64,000 bases of DNA from Rhynchopus sp. YZ270_cl-10 (lineage: Eukaryota; Euglenozoa; Diplonemea; Diplonemida; Diplonemidae): assembly GCA_964035575.1 (NCBI GenBank), contig OZ037900.1:1116001-1180000 (forward strand), in the 5' to 3' direction. The position numbers were made by a program, and so were the translations under genes. Shown piece after piece: positions 22,101-30,002 of this stretch (positions within the stretch are counted from its first letter, which is position 1; every line of letters starts with the position of its first letter). Under the pieces are notes generated by a model. The model saw nothing but the letters and a program-made list of their open reading frames with translations. It searched no databases and was not told the origin of the DNA.

Positions 22101-25100
22101 CCTTAGCTCCTTAGCTCCTTAGCTCCTTAGCTCCTTAGCTCCTTAGCTCCTTAGCTCCTTAGCTCCTTAGCTCCTTAGCTCCTTAGCTCCTTAGCTCCTT
22201 AGCTCCTTAGCTCCTTAGCTCCTTAGCTCCTTAGCTCCTTAGCTCCTTAGCTCCTTAGCTCCTTAGCTCCTTAGCTCCTTAGCTCCTTAGCTCCTTAGCT
22301 CCTTAGCTCCTTAGCTCCTTAGCTCCTTAGCTCCTTAGCTCCTTAGCTCCTTAGCTCCTTAGCTCCTTAGCTCCTTAGCTCCTTAGCTCCTTAGCTCCTT
22401 AGCTCCTTAGCTCCTTAGCTCCTTAGCTCCTTAGCTCCTTAGCTCCTTAGCTCCTTAGCTCCTTAGCTCCTTAGCTCCTTAGCTCCTTAGCTCCTTAGCT
22501 CCTTAGCTCCTTAGCTCCTTAGCTCCTTAGCTCCTTAGCTCCTTAGCTCCTTAGCTCCTTAGCTCCTTAGCTCCTTAGCTCCTTAGCTCCTTAGCTCCTT
22601 AGCTCCTTAGCTCCTTAGCTCCTTAGCTCCTTAGCTCCTTAGCTCCTTAGCTCCTTAGCTCCTTAGCTCCTTAGCTCCTTAGCTCCTTAGCTCCTTAGCT
22701 CCTTAGCTCCTTAGCTCCTTAGCTCCTTAGCTCCTTAGCTCCTTAGCTCCTTAGCTCCTTAGCTCCTTAGCTCCTTAGCTCCTTAGCTCCTTAGCTCCTT
22801 AGCTCCTTAGCTCCTTAGCTCCTTAGCTCCTTAGCTCCTTAGCTCCTTAGCTCCTTAGCTCCTTAGCTCCTTAGCTCCTTAGCTCCTTAGCTCCTTAGCT
22901 CCTTAGCTCCTTAGCTCCTTAGCTCCTTAGCTCCTTAGCTCCTTAGCTCCTTAGCTCCTTAGCTCCTTAGCTCCTTAGCTCCTTAGCTCCTTAGCTCCTT
23001 AGCTCCTTAGCTCCTTAGCTCCTTAGCTCCTTAGCTCCTTAGCTCCTTAGCTCCTTAGCTCCTTAGCTCCTTAGCTCCTTAGCTCCTTAGCTCCTTAGCT
23101 CCTTAGCTCCTTAGCTCCTTAGCTCCTTAGCTCCTTAGCTCCTTAGCTCCTTAGCTCCTTAGCTCCTTAGCTCCTTAGCTCCTTAGCTCCTTAGCTCCTT
23201 AGCTCCTTAGCTCCTTAGCTCCTTAGCTCCTTAGCTCCTTAGCTCCTTAGCTCCTTAGCTCCTTAGCTCCTTAGCTCCTTAGCTCCTTAGCTCCTTAGCT
23301 CCTTAGCTCCTTAGCTCCTTAGCTCCTTAGCTCCTTAGCTCCTTAGCTCCTTAGCTCCTTAGCTCCTTAGCTCCTTAGCTCCTTAGCTCCTTAGCTCCTT
23401 AGCTCCTTAGCTCCTTAGCTCCTTAGCTCCTTAGCTCCTTAGCTCCTTAGCTCCTTAGCTCCTTAGCTCCTTAGCTCCTTAGCTCCTTAGCTCCTTAGCT
23501 CCTTAGCTCCTTAGCTCCTTAGCTCCTTAGCTCCTTAGCTCCTTAGCTCCTTAGCTCCTTAGCTCCTTAGCTCCTTAGCTCCTTAGCTCCTTAGCTCCTT
23601 AGCTCCTTAGCTCCTTAGCTCCTTAGCTCCTTAGCTCCTTAGCTCCTTAGCTCCTTAGCTCCTTAGCTCCTTAGCTCCTTAGCTCCTTAGCTCCTTAGCT
23701 CCTTAGCTCCTTAGCTCCTTAGCTCCTTAGCTCCTTAGCTCCTTAGCTCCTTAGCTCCTTAGCTCCTTAGCTCCTTAGCTCCTTAGCTCCTTAGCTCCTT
23801 AGCTCCTTAGCTCCTTAGCTCCTTAGCTCCTTAGCTCCTTAGCTCCTTAGCTCCTTAGCTCCTTAGCTCCTTAGCTCCTTAGCTCCTTAGCTCCTTAGCT
23901 CCTTAGCTCCTTAGCTCCTTAGCTCCTTAGCTCCTTAGCTCCTTAGCTCCTTAGCTCCTTAGCTCCTTAGCTCCTTAGCTCCTTAGCTCCTTAGCTCCTT
24001 AGCTCCTTAGCTCCTTAGCTCCTTAGCTCCTTAGCTCCTTAGCTCCTTAGCTCCTTAGCTCCTTAGCTCCTTAGCTCCTTAGCTCCTTAGCTCCTTAGCT
24101 CCTTAGCTCCTTAGCTCCTTAGCTCCTTAGCTCCTTAGCTCCTTAGCTCCTTAGCTCCTTAGCTCCTTAGCTCCTTAGCTCCTTAGCTCCTTAGCTCCTT
24201 AGCTCCTTAGCTCCTTAGCTCCTTAGCTCCTTAGCTCCTTAGCTCCTTAGCTCCTTAGCTCCTTAGCTCCTTAGCTCCTTAGCTCCTTAGCTCCTTAGCT
24301 CCTTAGCTCCTTAGCTCCTTAGCTCCTTAGCTCCTTAGCTCCTTAGCTCCTTAGCTCCTTAGCTCCTTAGCTCCTTAGCTCCTTAGCTCCTTAGCTCCTT
24401 AGCTCCTTAGCTCCTTAGCTCCTTAGCTCCTTAGCTCCTTAGCTCCTTAGCTCCTTAGCTCCTTAGCTCCTTAGCTCCTTAGCTCCTTAGCTCCTTAGCT
24501 CCTTAGCTCCTTAGCTCCTTAGCTCCTTAGCTCCTTAGCTCCTTAGCTCCTTAGCTCCTTAGCTCCTTAGCTCCTTAGCTCCTTAGCTCCTTAGCTCCTT
24601 AGCTCCTTAGCTCCTTAGCTCCTTAGCTCCTTAGCTCCTTAGCTCCTTAGCTCCTTAGCTCCTTAGCTCCTTAGCTCCTTAGCTCCTTAGCTCCTTAGCT
24701 CCTTAGCTCCTTAGCTCCTTAGCTCCTTAGCTCCTTAGCTCCTTAGCTCCTTAGCTCCTTAGCTCCTTAGCTCCTTAGCTCCTTAGCTCCTTAGCTCCTT
24801 AGCTCCTTAGCTCCTTAGCTCCTTAGCTCCTTAGCTCCTTAGCTCCTTAGCTCCTTAGCTCCTTAGCTCCTTAGCTCCTTAGCTCCTTAGCTCCTTAGCT
24901 CCTTAGCTCCTTAGCTCCTTAGCTCCTTAGCTCCTTAGCTCCTTAGCTCCTTAGCTCCTTAGCTCCTTAGCTCCTTAGCTCCTTAGCTCCTTAGCTCCTT
25001 AGCTCCTTAGCTCCTTAGCTCCTTAGCTCCTTAGCTCCTTAGCTCCTTAGCTCCTTAGCTCCTTAGCTCCTTAGCTCCTTAGCTCCTTAGCTCCTTAGCT

Positions 25101-25838
25101 CCTTAGCTCCTTAGCTCCTTAGCTCCTTAGCTCCTTAGCTCCTTAGCTCCTTAGCTCCTTAGCTCCTTAGCTCCTTAGCTCCTTAGCTCCTTAGCTCCTT
25201 AGCTCCTTAGCTCCTTAGCTCCTTAGCTCCTTAGCTCCTTAGCTCCTTAGCTCCTTAGCTCCTTAGCTCCTTAGCTCCTTAGCTCCTTAGCTCCTTAGCT
25301 CCTTAGCTCCTTAGCTCCTTAGCTCCTTAGCTCCTTAGCTCCTTAGCTCCTTAGCTCCTTAGCTCCTTAGCTCCTTAGCTCCTTAGCTCCTTAGCTCCTT
25401 AGCTCCTTAGCTCCTTAGCTCCTTAGCTCCTTAGCTCCTTAGCTCCTTAGCTCCTTAGCTCCTTAGCTCCTTAGCTCCTTAGCTCCTTAGCTCCTTAGCT
25501 CCTTAGCTCCTTAGCTCCTTAGCTCCTTAGCTCCTTAGCTCCTTAGCTCCTTAGCTCCTTAGCTCCTTAGCTCCTTAGCTCCTTAGCTCCTTAGCTCCTT
25601 AGCTCCTTAGCTCCTTAGCTCCTTAGCTCCTTAGCTCCTTAGCTCCTTAGCTCCTTAGCTCCTTAGCTCCTTAGCTCCTTAGCTCCTTAGCTCCTTAGCT
25701 CCTTAGCTCCTTAGCTCCTTAGCTCCTTAGCTCCTTAGCTCCTTAGCTCCTTAGCTCCTTAGCTCCTTAGCTCCTTAGCTCCTTAGCTCCTTAGCTCCTT
25801 AGCTCCTTAGCTCCTTAGCTCCTTAGCTCCTTAGCTCC
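19161..25838 (+). repeat. Perfect 8-bp satellite (AGCTCCTT)n, about 834.75 units
   Basis: The array is 6678 bp of AGCTCCTT with constant phase from first to last unit (25833-19161 = 834 x 8). No substitution or indel was seen on reading. The unit puts TAG in every forward frame and TAA in every reverse frame every 24 nt, so it cannot code. The strand asymmetry (pyrimidine-rich plus strand) is strong. The true array could be longer or shorter than assembled. Confidence 0.97.
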
Positions 25839-26285
25839 ACACAGAGGTATTTACTGGGAAGAGTTCTGGAAGGTCATATTTGTTGTCTTACTGTCCCCCG
25901 CTGTCTGTCTCAAACCAGCCTATTATTTATTTCTAGCGATTTCCAGTGGCCCCATCAACATCAGCTGCGTTTGCAAGGATCTCATCGGCTGGTGCGTCCC
26001 TAGCAACAGCTGCAGTAGCATGGGAACTGGAGAGTGTGGTGATGGAGGCAACCATTTGTGCCCAAAAACCCAAGTGGCTGCAGCTTTGATAGCTACAACA
26101 ACAGCCTGACAATGGTGGTGGTGAATGTGGCAAGAGCAACAGCAATAGCAATAGCAACGGCAGCAGCGCCCTACTGTAGTCCGCCCTCTCCGGTCGCTCA
26201 CCCATAGCCGATGCAGTCAGATGATGTAATTTGCAAAAATTCTAAAAAACCTTAGTTTTTTCGTTTTTACTATAAGGATGTGCGC
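25839..26285. other. Inter-satellite segment, no confirmed gene
   Basis: A minus-strand frame (25933-26205) is partly poly-Leu from GCAATA/GCAACA repeats and has a DAPADEILANAADVDG tail faintly like the C terminus of an RNase H domain. A second frame has WVFGH. It may be retroelement debris, but this is weak. Confidence 0.3.
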
Positions 26286-26345
26286 CACCCACACACCCAC
26301 ACACACTACCCACCCACCCACACACACCCACCCACACACACCCCC
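26286..26345 (+). repeat. CA/CCCA-rich microsatellite
   Basis: Runs of CACACCCAC and CCACCCACCC over 60 bp. Confidence 0.85.
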
Positions 26346-26702
26346 TCACCAGGGACAGGATTTGACCAAAAAATCAAAAATTTTAAAAAATTGTGTGGTG
26401 CTCCAAAAAAATATCTTACCAGAAAATCGGCTTATTTGGAGGTATTGAGGCCCAAAAAAATTTTTTTTTCAGTCGTTAGGAAAAAATGACAACATTTCTG
26501 AGGGTTGGCATTCAGCCAAAAATCAGCTTTTTTGGTCATTTTTACCTTGTAAAACAAAATGGCACTTGTGGCATGCTTCCCAGCACAGGAAAGTGCATTG
26601 AAAAACCAAAAAAAACACGGTTTTTACTGGGTGCTGTGAGCGGGCGCGCGAAGCGCGCACGCTAACGTCAGGTGGGCCATGTGGGGTCCTGTGTGAGGTC
26701 CT

Positions 26703-26750
26703 GTTCACGTTTCAAGACTAAAAAAAAAAAAAAAAAAAAGTTCACGTTTC
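26703..26750 (+). mobile_element. Tiny poly(A) retro-insertion with 11-bp duplication
   Basis: GTTCACGTTTC occurs at 26703-26713 and 26740-26750 around AAGACT plus 20 A residues. This is the signature of a severely 5'-truncated, target-primed reverse-transcribed insert, implying active non-LTR-type retrotransposition. Confidence 0.6.
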
Positions 26751-26805
26751 CATGCAGGTGTCACACAAGAACGACAGGTTTTTTAGCCCGTCACCTAAAT
26801 ATAAA

Positions 26806-26880
26806 GGATTCAAGCACCCGGACTTCCCAGCTGGTCACCCACGCCAGTACTATCCAGGCTTGGAGGTGTCTAACTTAATA
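26806..26880 (-). pseudogene. 5S rRNA pseudogene (3' half)
   Basis: The first 54 nt or so (26806 on, GGATTCAAGCACCCGGACTT...) are identical to the 3' half of the complete 5S gene at 62776-62894. After about 26860 the match decays and the 5' half is absent. It therefore lacks a full promoter and fold. It lies 1.1 kb from the SL RNA genes; 5S-SL linkage is known in several euglenozoans. Confidence 0.85.
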
Positions 26881-27039
26881 CGTGCAATCCCTCTTTTAAA
26901 CAAATAAAGTAAAGTGGACTTTATTCGTTTTATTCGTGCTTTTCTATGGAGCTGTAAAATAAAGTATTACACCCTGGAGAACAGGGTTCCCCCTACTTTT
27001 TTCACCAGGGCACCACGAAAAAAACAAGTAAAAAAAATT

Positions 27040-27107
27040 CCACGTCCTGGGCTGGACGTTAAATTGCATCCGGGGGCCCTTTTGTGGCACTCCTCCTGAA
27101 ACTCTAT
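27040..27107 (+). repeat. 68-bp direct repeat, copy 1
   Basis: CCACGTCCTGGGCTGGACGT... to ...CTGAAACTCTAT, identical to 28252-28319. It is preceded in both cases by an A-rich tract. Confidence 0.85.
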
Positions 27108-27400
27108 GAAGGTCTGACCTGAGGGTAAAAGGTGCTGGGTATGCTACCCTGGGCGCTGAAGGCAGGCACACAACATGTGTGGAGGGACCTGCAGAGCCCT
27201 AGCCAGTGAAGCCAAGGAGGCCCCCCTAGGAAACTAGGGAACGGATTGGAAGAGACCTCGCCGGTAGCCGGGAACCCTCCCTGGGCTAGTACAATGATGA
27301 AACTTCAATCTAAAGTCCACACCCATGTGGCGGCCGCTTTGGCATGCGTCTGTAAGGACAGCTTTGACTGATACTTTCTGTATTAGCACACGATTGCCTC
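27108..27400. other. GC-rich unclassified block, possible retroelement debris
   Basis: Distinct composition with no long frame (GGAGGGACCTGCAGAGCC, CCGGTAGCCGGGAACCCTCC, CTAGTACAATGATGAAACTT). It reads like a non-LTR retroelement end or untranslated region, but no domain proves this. Confidence 0.25.
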
Positions 27401-27914
27401 CCTGAAGGCTACGTAGCTACCTGAGTACAAAAAAAAAAAAAGTATGCTAGAAAATGGAGGAGCTGTACGAAGATTATGGGCCTGTGTACCCGTGTACCTG
27501 GAAAACTGGGTACACTCCCCACTATATTGTTCATTGTCATGCATGAGAAACGTGCCCTTATGTCGCCCCTGTTTTTTGTAGTAGTCCACCCACACCCCCT
27601 CGCAACTCTTTGGTCAACATCATTTTTTGCTCTGTGAGACCAGCCTGGCCTGGTCACCCCATTTCACTCTGATTGTTGCCCTGGTTTACACCAAGGCCGC
27701 AAACAGGACAGTAGACTAACACGGACAACACATCAACACAGAAGTTGAAGGTGCCTTTGGTCCACCTCAAAGAGTGCCCAGAAGCTTTGGGGTTTCAGGA
27801 AAATTTACGGGTGGGTCAGGTCAAGAACATGGTTTTGAAGATCCTCACTTCTTGTGTGTTTTTTGCTTTGCACAAGACACAGACACAAGACACACAAAGA
27901 CAATTGTGCTAATG

Positions 27915-28026
27915 TAAAAAAGACCAGTCTCTTTCGAGACTGTTTGACAAAGTTGTGTGTGAAGAAGTAATCTTCATGCTTCCATACCAATGAAGTACAG
28001 AAACTGTAGCTTTACAAATCGTTGGT
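27915..28026 (-). ncRNA. Spliced-leader RNA gene, copy A (variant)
   Basis: The 39-nt leader (27988-28026) ends in CAGTTTCTGTACTTCATTG and is followed by donor GTATGGAAGC. The intron part folds as TGAAGA/TCTTCA and a terminal CAGTCTC-GAAA-GAGACTG hairpin, then a T-run. It differs from copies B and C by one leader base (CGATTTG against CGATTTC) and a shortened terminal stem. It may be expressed or decaying. Confidence 0.8.
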
Positions 28027-28251
28027 TGCCCTTTTTCTCTACACCGCTTTTGACATGTATCTGTACTGGGCATACCAGTACCATCATAAATATGGTCGTT
28101 TTTTACAACCAATATTTCAATGGTTCACTGCAGCCAGTCACCTGTGTGTGATGGGTTGTCTGCACATAATCGTGTTGGCCTGGGAAGCATAGAGAGAGAA
28201 GACACCAGTGTAAAAAATACGTGTGATCCAGGGGACAAAAAAAAAGTTCAA

Positions 28252-28319
28252 CCACGTCCTGGGCTGGACGTTAAATTGCATCCGGGGGCCCTTTTGTGGC
28301 ACTCCTCCTGAAACTCTAT
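28252..28319 (+). repeat. 68-bp direct repeat, copy 2
   Basis: Identical to 27040-27107 and again placed just after an A-run. It lies between SL RNA copies A and B. Confidence 0.85.
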
Positions 28320-28473
28320 TTAACGGATGTCCCATTTCTGGGGTCCAGGACAAGGTGGTTGATAAGACAGGTCCGCCTTGTTGGAGTTGGGTCAGGGTCT
28401 GAATGTGGTTCTAAACTTCTGCTGTTATTGTGTGGGTTTTTTGCTTCTTGTGCACAAGATGATCGTGTTAACG

Positions 28474-28490
28474 TAAAAAAGGCCAGTCCC
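28474..28490 (-). pseudogene. Truncated SL RNA 3' end remnant 1
   Basis: GTAAAAAAGGCCAGTC matches the terminator and one arm of the terminal hairpin of the SL RNA genes. The rest is missing. Confidence 0.5.
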
Positions 28491-28551
28491 TTTTTGGTGA
28501 CCACGCAGAACGTTTTTTTTCTGTGTGTGTAAAATGCAATCGTGGTAACGT

Positions 28552-28669
28552 AAAAAAGGCCAGTCTCTTTCGAAACTGGCCATGTTTGACAAAGTTGTGT
28601 GAGAAGAATATAACCTTCATGCTTCCATACCAATGAAGTACAGAAACTGTAGCTTTAGAAATCGTTGGT
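28552..28669 (-). ncRNA. Spliced-leader RNA gene, copy B
   Basis: The leader is at 28631-28669 (ACCAACGATTTCTAAAGCTA then CAGTTTCTGTACTTCATTG), with GTATG donor at 28630 downwards. The terminal hairpin GGCCAGTTTC-GAAA-GAGACTGGCC contains a T:G wobble where copy C has C:G, so pairing is kept. A T6 run terminates it. SL RNA donates its capped leader to every nuclear mRNA by trans-splicing. Confidence 0.9.
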
Positions 28670-28795
28670 TGCATTTTTTCTCTACAATGTTCTAGGTACC
28701 AACATGTACTGGGAAGCCTTCTGCCAATGTCTATAATATGGTCGCTTTTTCGTACCAGACATCTTGGTCACTGAGAAGGTTCTGCATAAAATATC
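28670..28795 (-). promoter_or_regulatory. Conserved 5' flank of SL RNA copy B (putative promoter)
   Basis: About 120 bp upstream of the leader is recognisably shared with the flank of copy C (29085-29215), including GGGAAGCC, ATATGGT.GCTTTTTCGTACC and GGTCACTGAGAAGG on the plus strand. Conservation outside the transcript suggests promoter elements or a recent unit duplication. Confidence 0.5.
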
Positions 28796-28970
28796 CTTAA
28801 GTGTGAGCCCACATAAAGATATTTGACAGAGTCAACAGTGGCTTCTGAAGTGGTACAAGTGTCACAAATATGGTTTTGCAGGCGATATATAAATGGGTTG
28901 CAGTAAGCACTTGTGTGTTATGTCATGTGTGAATCGTGTGTGTCTTTGGGTTTGCTTGTTGTGCTAACGT

Positions 28971-29084
28971 AAAAAAAGCCAGTCTCTTTCGAGACTGGCC
29001 ATGTTTGACAAAGTTGTGTGAAGAATAATCTTCATGCTTCCATACCAATGAAGTACAGAAACTGTAGCTTTAGAAATCGTTGGT
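28971..29084 (-). ncRNA. Spliced-leader RNA gene, copy C (best preserved)
   Basis: The leader is at 29046-29084 with GTATG donor. The intron stem TGAAGA-TTAT-TCTTCA is followed by a single-stranded CAACTTTGTCAAAC (possible Sm-like site), then a 9-bp GCCAGTCTC-GAAA-GAGACTGGC terminal hairpin and T7. The transcript length is about 110 nt. It has the best hairpin and a standard leader, so it is the most likely functional copy. Confidence 0.92.
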
Positions 29085-29215
29085 TGCCCTTTTTCTCAAC
29101 ATTGTTCTAAGCGCCAATGTGGACTGGGAAGCCCTCTTTCAGTGTCCGAAATATGGTTGCTTTTTCGTACCTAACCTATTGGTCACTGAGAAGGGTCTAC
29201 ACAAAATATGCTTAG
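29085..29215 (-). promoter_or_regulatory. Conserved 5' flank of SL RNA copy C (putative promoter)
   Basis: Aligned by eye with the flank of copy B. The shared blocks lie at similar distances from the leader start. Confidence 0.5.
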
Positions 29216-29376
29216 GTGAGAGGCTTACACAAGTATATTCACAAGAGTCAACAGTGGTTTCTGAAGGGGTATATGTGGTACCAGTGCCACAAATGGTTGC
29301 ACACATGGTTTTGCAGGCAATATACAAATGGGTTGCAGCAAGCGCCCTTGCGTGTGATGGGAATCATGATGGTGAC

Positions 29377-29393
29377 GTAAAAAAGGCCAGTCT
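29377..29393 (-). pseudogene. Truncated SL RNA 3' end remnant 2
   Basis: GTAAAAAAGGCCAGTCT is the SL terminator plus one hairpin arm. It then passes directly into the minisatellite, so a fourth SL unit has been lost here. Confidence 0.55.
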
Positions 29394-29530
29394 TTACAGG
29401 GGACCATTTTTTACAGGGGACCATTTTTTACAGGGGACCATTTTTTACACAAGGGGACCATTTTTTACACAAGGGGACCATTTTTTACACAAGGGGACCA
29501 TTTTTTACACAAGGGGACCATTTTTTACAC
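29392..29530 (+). repeat. Minisatellite, 17-bp then 20-bp units
   Basis: About three 17-bp units (TTTTTACAGGGGACCAT) are followed by five 20-bp units (AAGGGGACCATTTTTTACAC). The longer unit is the shorter one plus an ACA-type insertion. Confidence 0.9.
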
Positions 29531-29774
29531 ATTACAACACACTTGTCCTTTCTTTTTACCCTCCCTCCCTCCCCCTTTCCTTTGTTTTATTGTGAGCCTT
29601 GTACGCCTCCACGGGGCGGTCCCTGGGCAACGGTAGAGGAGTGCAGGCCGGCGAAGCGCAAGGCGTAGTGTGTCTTGTCCTTCTTTGTTTTCGTTTTTTG
29701 GTTTTTGCTTTTTTAAAAATGAGGAGGAAGGCCCTTTTGGGGGCGTTGTGGGTGGTGCTGCATGTCTGCATCAG

Positions 29775-29998
29775 CAGCAGCAGCAGGAGCTACACCAGCA
29801 GCAACAACAAGAGCAGCAACAGCAGCAACAGCAGCAACAGCAGCAACAGCAGCAACAGCAGCAACAGCAGCAACAGCAGCAACAGCAGCAACAGCAGCAA
29901 CAGCAGCAACACCAGCAACAGCAGCAACAGCAGCAACAGCAGCAACAGCAGCAACAGCAGCAACAGCAGCAACAGCAGCAACAGCAGCAACAGCAAAC
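29775..29998 (+). repeat. (AGCAGCAAC)n array, CAG/CAA type
   Basis: About 220 bp built mainly of a 9-bp AGCAGCAAC unit, with interruptions near 29787-29815 and at 29910. It reads as poly-Gln, Ser/Asn or Ala/Thr depending on frame and is open in several frames, so it is not evidence for a gene. The stretch 29597-29774 before it shows no other feature than a GCGAAGC hairpin motif at 29651. Confidence 0.9.
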
Positions 29999-30002
29999 CA
30001 AG

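Noticed and set aside
19161-25838. CRISPR-like or telomeric array
   Set aside because: There are no spacers between 8-bp units, it is internal to the sequence, and the unit is not a TTAGGG-type telomere repeat.
25933-26205. Minus-strand frame with faint RNase H-like tail
   Set aside because: Evidence is split over two frames and half is poly-Leu. Kept only as possible retroelement debris.
29080-29595. 171-codon plus-strand frame
   Set aside because: It overlaps the SL RNA 5' flank and the 17/20-bp minisatellite; its C terminus is the translated repeat.
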